Below, piece after piece: positions 48,425-57,134 of a DNA stretch of 64,000 nt. The notes beneath the pieces were generated by a model. That model worked only from the letters and a program-made list of their open reading frames with translations. It was not told the DNA's origin and did no database searches. Location: NCBI GenBank assembly GCA_016719785.1, contig JADJYJ010000010.1:186001-250000 (forward strand). Reading direction: 5' to 3'. This DNA comes from Candidatus Amarolinea dominans. GTDB taxonomy: Bacteria > Chloroflexota > Anaerolineae > SSC4 > Amarolineaceae. Position numbers and translations under genes: made by a program. Position 1 is the stretch's first letter. Every line of letters begins with the position of its first letter.

Positions 48425-49706
48425 TTTGCACCAACGTCGGCGCCAGCAGGTCATTGACCAGGTGCGGCAGATGATAGACCATGATGCCGGGCAGCAGGTC
48501 TTTGGGCGGTTCTGCGGCCAGGGTGAAGAGAACCACGCGGCGCCCGGCGCCGGCCAGATCGAGCAGCGCGGCCAGCAGGGCATCATGCGCGATGGCCGTC
48601 ACGATCACCAGGGTGGCGCCCCAGGGTGCGCGCGGGGCCTCACGCAGCAGTATCTCCTCGATCGGGGCGGTGGCGAAATTGGTCACCGCGGCCAGCAGCT
48701 CCAGGATGTGCAACAGTTGATCGGGGCTGCGGCCCGGCAGCAGGCGGATGGGCTGGTCGCTGTTGGGCAGCGCGCCGTTGGCGATCAGTCCGACCGGCAG
48801 ACGCTGCTCTGCGGTCAGGCTGGCCAGGCTGGCGGCCACACTGACGACCCGTTCCAGCAGTTCGGGGATGTAGCCGTGCCAGTGGCGTACCAGGGTGGCG
48901 ACGTTGAGGAAGATCAGCACCTGCATCTCCGCGCTCGGCTCGAAGGCCCGGCTGAGCAACTGTTGCTGGCGCGCGGTGGCCTTCCAGTGAACGTGGTGCA
49001 GGCTGTCGGCCGGCTGCCAGGCGCGAATGCCCACCGTGCGCAGGGGGTCCTGGAACAGATGCCCACGCGTGCCCTGGGCGCCGAATGGGTTCTTGGGCGG
49101 CAGGTGCAGGTCGGCCGCGCTGTAGAGGTGCGGGTAGACGATCAACTGTTGGCGTTCCATCAGGGTGGCGCGGCGGCTGAAGAGGCCGAAGCCATCGCCG
49201 GTGCTCACCACGGCCGGGCCGAAGGTGTAGAAGCCGCGCTCGCTGCACTCGATCTGAAACGGACGTTGCAGGCGTTGAAACGCGCCGGGCATCCAGAAGG
49301 TGTGGAACTCGCCCAGGTTGGTGGTGGTATTGACCATGACCTTGCTGGCGTTGACCGGCAGCTCGACCGGGAAACGGTCCACGATGCTGAGCCAGGTCAA
49401 GGGCAGGATCTTCTGGTTACGCACCGTCAGCACCAGGTTGATGGTTTCGCCGCGGAAGGCTCGAATTTCGCTGAGGTTTCGCTCGTAGTGCAGACCAAAG
49501 AGGCTGAGCGTGTTCCAGAGCCAGCCGGTGAGGGCCACCAGGAACAGGGCAAATGCGCTGGCGCTGAGGAAGGGATTTTGCAGCACCAGGCCCAGGAACA
49601 TCAGCAGGAGGCCCAGGGTGATCCAGGCGTCGCTGAACTGGGTGTCGCTTTCGATGTCAATGTAGCGGGACCCGTGACTGGGAGTGGAAATGCGCTGGCG
49701 CCACAT
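48411..49706 (-). CDS. DUF58 protein
   Basis: A 431-residue protein with two N-terminal membrane segments (about 27-65), a beta-sandwich region and the DUF58 domain, whose signature is RAWQPADSLHHVHWKATARQ (the usual R-x-Y-x-x-G-D-x-x-R-x-I-x-W-x-x-x-A). The C-terminal half has a VWA-like fold. DUF58 proteins cooperate with MoxR ATPases, but no MoxR gene lies in the window. ATG 49706 with GAGG upstream is preferred; a TTG at 49715 overlapping the recJ stop is possible. Middle gene of recJ-DUF58-DUF4129. Confidence 0.88.
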   Translation of the reverse strand: MWRQRISTPSHGSRYIDIESDTQFSDAWITLGLLLMFLGLVLQNPFLSASAFALFLVALTGWLWNTLSLFGLHYERNLSEIRAFRGETINLVLTVRNQKILPLTWLSIVDRFPVELPVNASKVMVNTTTNLGEFHTFWMPGAFQRLQRPFQIECSERGFYTFGPAVVSTGDGFGLFSRRATLMERQQLIVYPHLYSAADLHLPPKNPFGAQGTRGHLFQDPLRTVGIRAWQPADSLHHVHWKATARQQQLLSRAFEPSAEMQVLIFLNVATLVRHWHGYIPELLERVVSVAASLASLTAEQRLPVGLIANGALPNSDQPIRLLPGRSPDQLLHILELLAAVTNFATAPIEEILLREAPRAPWGATLVIVTAIAHDALLAALLDLAGAGRRVVLFTLAAEPPKDLLPGIMVYHLPHLVNDLLAPTLVQNDSD

Positions 49707-49711
49707 CGTGT

Positions 49712-51484
49712 TCAAGCCTCAGCCAGGAGTAATGAAGGCTGGAATGAAGGCTGATAGGAGTCGGGCGCCTCGTCTGACAGCTTCAGATCATGCACGTTGA
49801 GCTGCAGGCGGCGGTTGCCGTTGTATTCGTTGGTCTCCAGGGCAAAGACCACGTCCATGCGTTGGCGCACCCGGCTCAGCCAGTGACCCTGGCGGAAGGC
49901 GATGGCGTCGCGCGGGGGCCCGCCGTCAGAGAGGATCAGTTTGAGATGCGCGCCTTCGCCGCCCACGGTGCGCGCTTCGAGCACCTTGCAGTTGCGTGCC
50001 AGCAGGACCGGCGACCGGTTGTCCTGGCCGCACGGTTCCAGTTGCTGCAGGATGCCGAGCAGGCCGAAGTCCAGATCGCTCAGGCGCACCACCGCGTCAA
50101 TCTCCAACAGCGGCAGCAGCGTCTGCTGGCTCAGCTCGGCCGCGGCCACGGCCTGCATCTCCTCACGGAACTGCGGCAGGCGCTCGGTGCGAATCTTGAA
50201 GCCGGCCGCGGCCTCATGCCCGCCGTGCCGTTCGAGCAGATGAGCGACGCGATCGAGGGCGCGGGTGATGTGAAAGGCGGGGATGCTGCGCGCGGAGCCG
50301 TGGCTGAAGTCCGGGCCGCGCTCGATGACGATGGTCGGGCGATAGTACTCCTCGGTCAGCTTGCCCGCGGCCAGCCCAACGACGCCGTGCAAGAAATCGT
50401 CGCCTTCCGCCAGCAGGAGCAGGCCATTGCCGGGGTTGGCCTCGATCTGGCGACGTGCGGCCTGCACGGTCTGCTCGGTCAACTCCTGGCGCTTGGTGTT
50501 GAGCTGGCCCAACTGGCTGGCCAGGGCGGTCGCCTCGGCCTGATCCTGAGTGGACAGGAGTTGGTAGGCGAGCATGGCCGATTGCAGGCGTCCGGCCGCG
50601 TTGATGCGCGGGGCCAGGCGAAAACCGATCGCGGTGGTATCAGCCTGACCCGTGGTGACGCCGGCCTGCTGCATCAGCGCTTGCAGGCCCACGCGTGGCG
50701 TGCGGTTGAGCCGCACCAGCCCCTGGCGCACCAGCTCGCGATTTTCCTGCAGCAGCGGCACGATGTCGGCCACCGTGCCCAACGCCACCAGGTCGAGCAG
50801 ATCGCTTTCATCCAGGCCAGGCCCGCGGCTGTCGCGCGGCTGATTGGCGCTGACCGCGCGCAGGATGCCCTGCGCCACGCGGTAGGCCACGCCCACGCCG
50901 GCCAGGCCGCTGAAGCCATAGCGGCAGCCGGGCTGGCGCGGGTTGATGACCGCCAGCGCGTCGGGCAGCTCCGCGCCGACGTGATGGTGATCGGTGATGA
51001 TCAGATCGAGGCCCAGGGCGCGGGCGTGCTCGGCCTCGGCCACGGAGCGGATGCCGCAGTCCACGGTGATGACGAGCGCAAAGCCCTGCTGGCGCAGAAA
51101 GGTCAGGGCGCGGTTGTTCAGGCCGTAGCCTTCATCCACGCGGTGTGGAATGTATGGCTCCACCTGGCCGCCGCAGGCGCGCAGCGTCTGCACCAGCAGC
51201 GTGGTGGCGGTGACGCCGTCCGCGTCGAAGTCGCCGTAGACCGCGATGCGTTCGCCCTGGCGCAGGGCGCGGCGGATACGCGTGACGGCTTCGGGCAGCC
51301 CTTTCAGGTTGTAGGGGTTTTTGACCAGGGTGATTCCTTGCAGGAACGATTCGATGGCGGCTGGGTCACGCAGACCGCGGTTGAACAGAATCTGCGCCAG
51401 GATGCGGTGCAGGTGCGGCGCCTGCGCCAGGAAGGCAGGCGGGGCAGGCTCGGCAATCTTCCAGATTTTGGGCAGCGGCGGCAC
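49712..51484 (-). CDS. recJ: Single-stranded-DNA-specific exonuclease RecJ
   Basis: A 590-residue 5'-to-3' single-strand exonuclease of RecF-type recombination and mismatch repair. DHH-family motifs are complete: D85-F-D87-A-D89-G with metal-binding Asp, V-D-C-G at 141-144, and DHH at 165-167 in IITDHHHVG. The DHHA1 domain with G-G-H-x-x-A-A-G-F is at about 420, followed by an OB-fold end. Length is close to that of E. coli RecJ (577). It leads an operon with DUF58, with stop and start in contact. A clear promoter lies 32 bases upstream. Confidence 0.97.
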   Translation of the reverse strand: MPPLPKIWKIAEPAPPAFLAQAPHLHRILAQILFNRGLRDPAAIESFLQGITLVKNPYNLKGLPEAVTRIRRALRQGERIAVYGDFDADGVTATTLLVQTLRACGGQVEPYIPHRVDEGYGLNNRALTFLRQQGFALVITVDCGIRSVAEAEHARALGLDLIITDHHHVGAELPDALAVINPRQPGCRYGFSGLAGVGVAYRVAQGILRAVSANQPRDSRGPGLDESDLLDLVALGTVADIVPLLQENRELVRQGLVRLNRTPRVGLQALMQQAGVTTGQADTTAIGFRLAPRINAAGRLQSAMLAYQLLSTQDQAEATALASQLGQLNTKRQELTEQTVQAARRQIEANPGNGLLLLAEGDDFLHGVVGLAAGKLTEEYYRPTIVIERGPDFSHGSARSIPAFHITRALDRVAHLLERHGGHEAAAGFKIRTERLPQFREEMQAVAAAELSQQTLLPLLEIDAVVRLSDLDFGLLGILQQLEPCGQDNRSPVLLARNCKVLEARTVGGEGAHLKLILSDGGPPRDAIAFRQGHWLSRVRQRMDVVFALETNEYNGNRRLQLNVHDLKLSDEAPDSYQPSFQPSLLLAEA

Positions 51485-51515
51485 AGGTCAGACCTCAGGC
51501 AGAGAGATGGCATCT

Positions 51516-51544
51516 ATTGTAGCACGTCCGCGGGGTTCTGCCAA
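51516..51544 (-). promoter_or_regulatory. Sigma-70 type promoter of recJ
   Basis: On the - strand: TTGGCA (51539-51544), 17-base spacer, TACAAT (51516-51521), 32 bases before the recJ start. Confidence 0.65.
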
Positions 51545-51645
51545 CGCGGCGAAGGGGCGTTTGGAGCACGAAGCCGCGAAGCAACACGAAGCACGCGCAG
51601 CGCGAAGGGGCGTTTGGCGCGATTCCTGCTGACCTCCGACGTTGC

Positions 51646-51674
51646 TTGACAGCCAGCGCGCACGATGTTAGAAT
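51646..51674 (+). promoter_or_regulatory. Sigma-70 type promoter of the cysteine desulfurase gene
   Basis: TTGACA (51646-51651), 17-base spacer, TAGAAT (51669-51674). Transcription would start near 51681, which excludes the ATG at 51665 and supports ATG 51719. TTAGAATC (51668-51675) and GATTCTAA (51695-51702) form an inverted repeat that overlaps the -10 box and start point, a possible operator. The upstream 51549-51616 contains a repeated GCGAAGGGGCGTTTGG. Confidence 0.7.
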
Positions 51675-51718
51675 CAACACCGGTTCGAGTTGACGATTCT
51701 AATTCTGGATGGTGTGCC

Positions 51719-52912
51719 ATGCCTGCTGAAGAGCGTCTTATCTACTTCGATCATGCCGCCACAACGCCGGTCGCGCCGGAAGTGCTGGAGGCGATGCTGC
51801 CTTTTTTCAGTGAACGCTACGGCAACCCGTCGAGCATTCACCGCCTGGGGCGCGAGTCGGCCCGCGCCATTGACCAGAGCCGCCAGGACATCGCGCATCT
51901 GCTCAACTGCCAGCCCAATGAGATCGTCTTCACCAGTTGCGGCACAGAGGCTGACAACCTGGCCCTGCGCGGGGTGGCCCTGGCGCAGCAGGCGCGCGGG
52001 CGCGGCCAGCATTTGATCGTCTCCGCGGTGGAGCACAAGGCTGTGTTGCAGACAGCCTTCGATCTGCGCGACCGCTACGGCTTTACGCTGACTGTGCTGC
52101 CGGTGGACGGGGATGGCCTGCTGTCGCTGGCCGATTTTGAGGCGGCCCTGCGCCCGGACACCGTACTCATCAGCGTGATGTACGCGAACAACGAAATCGG
52201 CACCATTCAGCCGCTGGCGCAGATTGGCGCGCTGGCGCGCAGCCGGGGCATTACCTTTCACACCGACGCAGTGCAGGCCGGCGGCCTGCTGCCGCTCGAT
52301 GTCGAGGACCTGCAGGTTGATCTGCTGGCCCTCTCTGCGCACAAGTTCTACGGGCCAAAGGGGATCGGCCTGCTCTATGTGCGCCGCGGGACGTCCCTGT
52401 GGTCGCAGGTCACCGGGGGCAGCCAGGAGACGAAGCACCGCGCGGGCACGGAGAATGTGCCTTACATCGTGGGCATGGCCGCGGCGCTGACGCTGACGCA
52501 GATGTCGCGTGTCACCAACAACGCGCACCAGGCCATTCTGCGCGACCGCCTTATCAACCGCGTGCTGCGTGAAATTCCTGATGTGCGGGTCAGCGGTCAC
52601 CGCACGCAACGCCTGCCCAATCATGCCAGCTTTCTGCTCGGCGGCCTGGAGATTCAGGGGGTGTTGATGGGCCTCGATATGGCCGGCATTGCCGCGTCCA
52701 GCGGTTCGGCCTGCACCAGCGCGGCGCAGGAGCCGTCGCACGTGCTGACCGCCCTGGGCATTGATCCGATCGCCGCGGCCGGCCATCTGCGCCTGACCCT
52801 GGGACACAGCACGACCGATGCCGATATCGAGGCGGTCGCGGATGCGCTGACGCCGCTGGTTGGCCGGCTGCGCCAGATGAGCGCAGGAGAGCCGGTGGGA
52901 ACGCGATTGTAG
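51719..52912 (+). CDS. Cysteine desulfurase (IscS/NifS family)
   Basis: A 397-residue PLP enzyme that takes sulfur from cysteine and carries it as persulfide. Motifs: Y-F-D-H-A-A-T-T-P near the start, the SCGTEADNLAL segment, PLP-lysine K209 in SAHKFYGPKG, and the active Cys332 in SSGSACTS followed by EPSHVL, the arrangement of the IscS-like class with a long mobile loop. The neighbour mnmA, three genes downstream, uses such sulfur for tRNA 2-thiouridine, so the two probably form a relay. ATG 51719 lies after the promoter; length is normal. Confidence 0.95.
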   Translation: MPAEERLIYFDHAATTPVAPEVLEAMLPFFSERYGNPSSIHRLGRESARAIDQSRQDIAHLLNCQPNEIVFTSCGTEADNLALRGVALAQQARGRGQHLIVSAVEHKAVLQTAFDLRDRYGFTLTVLPVDGDGLLSLADFEAALRPDTVLISVMYANNEIGTIQPLAQIGALARSRGITFHTDAVQAGGLLPLDVEDLQVDLLALSAHKFYGPKGIGLLYVRRGTSLWSQVTGGSQETKHRAGTENVPYIVGMAAALTLTQMSRVTNNAHQAILRDRLINRVLREIPDVRVSGHRTQRLPNHASFLLGGLEIQGVLMGLDMAGIAASSGSACTSAAQEPSHVLTALGIDPIAAAGHLRLTLGHSTTDADIEAVADALTPLVGRLRQMSAGEPVGTRL

Positions 52913-52962
52913 GGCGGTCGTAGGACCGTGCGCCGGCGCAGGAGAGATGGAGAGGTAAGATC

Positions 52963-53874
52963 ATGGCTGTGACGTTGACGGGACCGGTGCGAACCGATCA
53001 TCGGAGGCCGGCCGGGCTGGTGCGGAGCGGGCTAGCGCGGGAAGGGCGCGATTGGCCGACCGACATCCTGGAGGCGTATGGTCGCAGTGTGGGGCCGTAC
53101 ACGATAGACAATGCCGAGATGATTCTGGATGGGGAGGCAGTCGAGCTGTACAACGGCTGGCTGGTGTGGCAAGAGATGACCGACTTCTTCGAGCGCACGG
53201 TGGCTGGGAACATCCAGGCGATGTTGGATCTTTCGGCGCGCAAGGCGGGATTTGGCGCCGGCTTGCCGGATCAGATGGAATGTTTGTTGAGCAACGGCGA
53301 TGTGATCAAGCCTGACATTGCGTTGATTTCATGGAAACGAGCGGCGACGGCGCAGCCGACTGGACCGAGTCAGCGCCTGATTCTGCACGGGTGTCCGGAG
53401 TTGGTGGTGGAGACGCGGTCTCCCTCGAACCGGCGGGCGCAGGAGCGGCGCAAGCGCGAGTTGTACTTCAACAACCGGGCGGAGGTGGTGTGGGATGTGG
53501 ACATGCGCGGGAAGCGCATCTACGTCTACCGGGTGCAGAATCCGCTGCAGGCGGAGGTGTACGAGCTGGGCGATGTGATCAGGGTCGAGCCGTACTTGCC
53601 GGGCTGGCAGCGCCGCGTGGCCGACATCTTTTCCGCGCAGGCGTCAGCCGAGTCGGTGGCCGGCGAGGTCGCCGCGGCCTGGATTGCAGAGGGACGTGTG
53701 GAGACTCTGCGCAGCCTGCTGCCCACCCTGGCCCGCTATCGCTTCGGGGCCGAGCTGGCGCCTGCGGTGCTGGCGCGGCTGAATGCGTGCGCTGAGGCGC
53801 AGTTGCTGCACTTGCAGACCAGGATCGAGAGCGCAGCCACGCTGGACGAGTGGATAGCGGCGATTCCACGATGA
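52963..53874 (+). CDS. Uma2 family protein (copy 1)
   Basis: A 303-residue protein of the Uma2/DUF820 family with restriction-endonuclease-like fold: YTIDNAEMILDGEAVELYNG at the start, D118 in KPDIALIS and E150 in CPELVVETRSPS as likely metal-binding residues. The C-terminal tail (EGR, then LRSLL) is helical. Uma2 genes are common in many copies in Chloroflexota and cyanobacteria; function is not established. It lies between the cysteine desulfurase and a second nearly identical copy, and its 3' end carries a copy of the first codons of mnmA. Confidence 0.9.
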   Translation: MAVTLTGPVRTDHRRPAGLVRSGLAREGRDWPTDILEAYGRSVGPYTIDNAEMILDGEAVELYNGWLVWQEMTDFFERTVAGNIQAMLDLSARKAGFGAGLPDQMECLLSNGDVIKPDIALISWKRAATAQPTGPSQRLILHGCPELVVETRSPSNRRAQERRKRELYFNNRAEVVWDVDMRGKRIYVYRVQNPLQAEVYELGDVIRVEPYLPGWQRRVADIFSAQASAESVAGEVAAAWIAEGRVETLRSLLPTLARYRFGAELAPAVLARLNACAEAQLLHLQTRIESAATLDEWIAAIPR

Positions 53875-53910
53875 CCGTGAGGCATGAGACGACCGTTGCT
53901 GCAACGAGTG
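53871..53910 (+). pseudogene. Relic of the mnmA 5' end
   Basis: From ATG 53871 the first eight codons (MTVRHETT) are those of mnmA at 54901, including the overlap with the Uma2 stop, and then diverge within five codons. It marks the right boundary of the duplicated unit. Confidence 0.7.
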
Positions 53911-53956
53911 CGAAGTTGGCCTGGCGCCGGCGCAGGAGAAATGGAGAGGTAAGAAC

Positions 53957-54904
53957 ATGGCTGTGACGTTGACGGGACCGGTGCGAACCGATCATCGGAG
54001 GCCGGCCGGGCTGGTGCGGAGTGGGCTGGCGCGGGAAGGGCGCGATTGGCCGACCGACATCCTGGAGGCGTATGGTCGCAGTGTGGGGCCGTACACGATA
54101 GACAATGCCGAGATGATTCTGGATGGGGAGGCAGTCGAGCTGTACAACGGCTGGCTGGTATGGCAGGAGATGACCGACTTCTTCGAGCGCACAGTGGCGG
54201 GGAACATCCAGGCGATGTTGGATCTTTCGGCGCGCAAGGCGGGATTTGGCGCCGGCTTGCCGGATCAGATGGAATGTTTGTTGAGCAACGGCGATGTGAT
54301 CAAGCCTGACATTGCGTTGATTTCGTGGAAACGGGCGGCGACGGCGCAGCCGACCGGGCCGAGTCAGCGCCTGATTCTGCACGGGTGTCCGGAGTTGGTG
54401 GTGGAGACGCGGTCGCCCTCGAACCGGCGGGCACAGGAGCGGCGCAAGCGCGAGTTGTACTTCAACAACCGGGCGGAGGTGGTGTGGGATGTGGACATGC
54501 GCGGGAAGCGCATCTACGTCTACCGGGCGCAGAGTCCGCTGCAGCCGGAGGTGTATGAAGTAGGCGATGTGATCGGGGTCGAGCCGTTCTTGCCGGGCTG
54601 GCAGCGCCGCGTGGCCGACATCTTTTCTGCGCAGGCGTCGGCCGAGGCCGTGGCCGGCGAAGTCGCCACTGCCTGGATCGCAGAGGGCAGGCTGGAAGGA
54701 CATGCAGAAGGGATCGCAGAGGGCCGCATGGCGACTCTGCGCAGCCTGCTGCCCACCCTGGCCCGCTATCGCTTCGGGGCCGAACTGGCGCCTGCGGTGC
54801 TGGCGCGGCTGAATGCGTGTACTGAGGCGCAGTTGCTGCACTTGCAGACCAGGATCGAGAGCGCGGCCACGCTGGACGAGTGGATAGCGGCGATTCCACG
54901 ATGA
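53957..54904 (+). CDS. Uma2 family protein (copy 2)
   Basis: A 315-residue near-copy of the gene at 52963: the first 180 residues are identical, and a dozen or so substitutions follow. It has one insertion, giving AEGRLEGHAEGIAEGRM where copy 1 has AEGRVET. The ribosome site and 40-base leader are also shared. The repeat is a recent tandem duplication. It overlaps mnmA by four bases (ATGA), so it is coupled with it. Confidence 0.9.
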   Translation: MAVTLTGPVRTDHRRPAGLVRSGLAREGRDWPTDILEAYGRSVGPYTIDNAEMILDGEAVELYNGWLVWQEMTDFFERTVAGNIQAMLDLSARKAGFGAGLPDQMECLLSNGDVIKPDIALISWKRAATAQPTGPSQRLILHGCPELVVETRSPSNRRAQERRKRELYFNNRAEVVWDVDMRGKRIYVYRAQSPLQPEVYEVGDVIGVEPFLPGWQRRVADIFSAQASAEAVAGEVATAWIAEGRLEGHAEGIAEGRMATLRSLLPTLARYRFGAELAPAVLARLNACTEAQLLHLQTRIESAATLDEWIAAIPR

Positions 54905-56031
54905 CCGTGAGGCATGAGACGACCGTTGTCGTCGCAATGAGCGGCGGCGTGGACAGTTCCGTGGCCGCGGCGCTGCTGGTGGAGCAGGGCTATCACGTCA
55001 TCGGCGTGATGATGCGCCTGTGGGCCGAACTCGACCGCGGCGAGGCCTCGAGCAACAAGTGCTGTTCGCTGGAGGCCGTGACCGACGCCCGCCGCGTGGC
55101 CGCTGCGCTGGACATTCCATTCTACCTGCTCAATGTAGAGCGGCCGTTCAAAGAGAACGTGGTAGATTTTTTCATCCAGGGTTACAGCGACGGGCTGACG
55201 CCCAACCCCTGCCTGGCGTGCAATCGCACCATTCGCCTGGGGGTGTTGTTCGATTACGCAGCCGCGCTGGGCGCCGATTACCTGGCCACCGGGCATTATG
55301 CACGCATCCGTCAGGTGAACGCGGCGCAGGGCGCGCTGGCCGCCTGGGATGGCCTGGAGTATCCGCTCTATCAGCTTTGCCGGGGCGTGGATGCGGCCAA
55401 AGATCAGAGTTACGTGCTGCACATGGCGACGCAGCGGGAACTGGCGCATCTGCTGTTTCCGCTTGGCGAACTGACCAAGCCGCAGGTGCGCGAACTGGCG
55501 GCGGCCCGCGGCCTGACGGTGGCGAGCAAGCGTGAGAGTCAGGACCTCTGTTTTCTGGCCGACAATGACTATCGCCGCTTCCTGACCGACTGGGCGCCGG
55601 CCGCGGTGCAGTCCGGCCCGATCATCGGCGCGGACGGGCAGGTGCTGGGGCAGCATGAGGGCCTGGCCTTCTACACCATCGGTCAGCGCAAGGGCCTGGG
55701 GATTGGCGCCCGTGAGCCGCTCTTCGTCCTGCGCCTGGACGCGGCCCGCAACGCGGTGATTGTTGGCCCAGCCGCGGCGCTCGGCCAGACCGAACTGACC
55801 GCCAGTCAGGTGGCGTGGGGTGTGGGACAGCCGCTGGCCGCGCCAATCCAGGTGCAGGCCCGCATCCGTTACAAAGCGCAGGCGGCGCCGGCCACAGTCG
55901 TGCCGCTGAGTAGTGATCGGGTACGCGTGCTGTTCGAGTTGCCTTTGCGTGATATCACACCAGGCCAGGGGGTTGTTTTCTATGAGGGCGACGCCTGCCT
56001 GGGGGGAGGCATCATTGACCGGGCTGTTTGA
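54901..56031 (+). CDS. mnmA: tRNA-specific 2-thiouridylase MnmA
   Basis: A 376-residue enzyme that makes 2-thiouridine at the wobble position 34 of Lys, Glu and Gln tRNAs. P-loop S14-G-G-V-D-S-S20 for tRNA adenylation; the two reactive cysteines are C107 (in CLACNRT) and C217 (in SQDLCFL); GQRKGLGIG marks the central domain. ATG 54901 is chosen from the ATGA overlap with the Uma2 gene, giving the standard N-terminal length. Sulfur is likely supplied by the cysteine desulfurase upstream. Confidence 0.97.
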   Translation: MTVRHETTVVVAMSGGVDSSVAAALLVEQGYHVIGVMMRLWAELDRGEASSNKCCSLEAVTDARRVAAALDIPFYLLNVERPFKENVVDFFIQGYSDGLTPNPCLACNRTIRLGVLFDYAAALGADYLATGHYARIRQVNAAQGALAAWDGLEYPLYQLCRGVDAAKDQSYVLHMATQRELAHLLFPLGELTKPQVRELAAARGLTVASKRESQDLCFLADNDYRRFLTDWAPAAVQSGPIIGADGQVLGQHEGLAFYTIGQRKGLGIGAREPLFVLRLDAARNAVIVGPAAALGQTELTASQVAWGVGQPLAAPIQVQARIRYKAQAAPATVVPLSSDRVRVLFELPLRDITPGQGVVFYEGDACLGGGIIDRAV

Positions 56032-56287
56032 TCTGTTGGTGCATCCGGCGCTGTGGCTCAGCCTGGCCCTGGCCCTGCTCTACGCGGCGCTCTTTCATGC
56101 TTGGCAGGGGCGCACGCTTGCAGGGCTTGGATGGTTTGCGCTGGCCTCGTTGGCCGGTTTTGCGGCCGGCCAGCTAGCCGGGGCTGCGTTGCATTTTCCT
56201 GCCCTCGGCCAGGTGCAGATCGTGGCAGGAACGCTGGGCGCCGCGTCCGCCCTGACCCTGGTGCGCGCCCGCCTGCACAAAGCGTAA
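56015..56287 (+). CDS. Small hydrophobic membrane protein
   Basis: A 90-residue protein with three predicted membrane segments (LWLSLALALLYAALF, GLGWFALASLAGFAAG and the QIVAGTLGAASALTLV region) and a short basic end. No family recognised. The start is a TTG at 56015 with GGGGAGG just before it, inside the 3' end of mnmA; an ATG at 55982 in the same frame is the alternative. Coupled to mnmA by a 17-base overlap. Confidence 0.55.
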   Translation: MTGLFDLLVHPALWLSLALALLYAALFHAWQGRTLAGLGWFALASLAGFAAGQLAGAALHFPALGQVQIVAGTLGAASALTLVRARLHKA

Positions 56288-56376
56288 CAATGTCAGCGGC
56301 CGCGGTGACGCCTGAGGGCAGCGCCGCGGTCAGGTAAGAGGAGCGCCGCCGTTGGGGGCGGCCGGATTGAGGAATC

Positions 56377-56754
56377 ATGGATAAAAAGACAAAAATCTGG
56401 ATCATCATTGGCGTCGTTGTCGCCGTTCTGCTGTTCGTCGGCATCATCTATCTGCTCGTCACGCATCCGCCGGTGGCAGCTATCGTGCGTGACCTGTTCA
56501 TCATCTTCGTGACCCTGGAACTGTTCATCATCGGCGCGCTGCTGACGGTGCTGGTCTGGCAGATCTACACGCTGACGCGCATGATGCAGCAGGAAATCAA
56601 GCCGATGCTGACCGCCACGCAGGAGACGATTGGCACCGTGCGCGGCACCGCCACCTTCATGAGCGACCAGGTGGTGCAGCCGGCCATCAAGATGTCGAGC
56701 AAGGTCGCGGGATGGCAGAAATCGGTGAAGGTGCTGTTGGGGAAAGCTGAATAG
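56377..56754 (+). CDS. Small two-span membrane protein
   Basis: A 125-residue protein with two membrane helices (about 8-27 and 40-64) and a soluble helical tail with VRGTATFMSDQVVQPAIK, a pattern seen in short membrane proteins next to YtxH-like genes in Chloroflexota. Function unknown. It is followed 70 bases later by the YtxH-like gene. Confidence 0.75.
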   Translation: MDKKTKIWIIIGVVVAVLLFVGIIYLLVTHPPVAAIVRDLFIIFVTLELFIIGALLTVLVWQIYTLTRMMQQEIKPMLTATQETIGTVRGTATFMSDQVVQPAIKMSSKVAGWQKSVKVLLGKAE

Positions 56755-56824
56755 GTCAAAGTGCAAAGTGCAGAGCGGCAATCGGCAATCGCAAATCGAA
56801 AATTCGTGTGCAAGGAGACGTGCT

Positions 56825-57121
56825 ATGGTTTGGGGAATGATTATCGGCGCGGTGGTTGGTTTTGGGCTGGCGTTGTACCGGGCGCCGCAGTCGGGTGAAG
56901 CGACGCGGCATCAGTTGACGGAGTTGGGCGCTGATCTGAAGCGCCGGGCGCAGACGACCGCAAACGACGCGCGTCAGCAGGCGCAGGCGGCCGCGCGGCC
57001 GGCCGTGAAACGCGCTGAGCAGATGGCGTCACGTGCGGAGGATTTGGTCGGCGATTTGAGCGCCCGCGGCCGCGCAGTGCTGGAAGAGCAGATGCGCAGC
57101 CGCAGCAATGGGCATGGGTGA
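56825..57121 (+). CDS. YtxH-like protein
   Basis: A 98-residue protein: one N-terminal membrane segment (MIIGAVVGFGLALYRAP with the Y-x-A-P-Q-S-G-E-x-T-R end typical of YtxH) then an Ala/Arg/Gln amphipathic coiled coil. YtxH-like proteins are envelope-stress proteins of unknown activity. AAGGAG precedes ATG 56825. The two genes before and this one look like one envelope set. Confidence 0.8.
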   Translation: MVWGMIIGAVVGFGLALYRAPQSGEATRHQLTELGADLKRRAQTTANDARQQAQAAARPAVKRAEQMASRAEDLVGDLSARGRAVLEEQMRSRSNGHG

Positions 57122-57134
57122 GGGTGTCAGGGCG

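Noticed and set aside
49790..51649. 619-codon + strand frame antisense to recJ
   Set aside because: recJ has all DHH motifs and a promoter; the other frame shows none.
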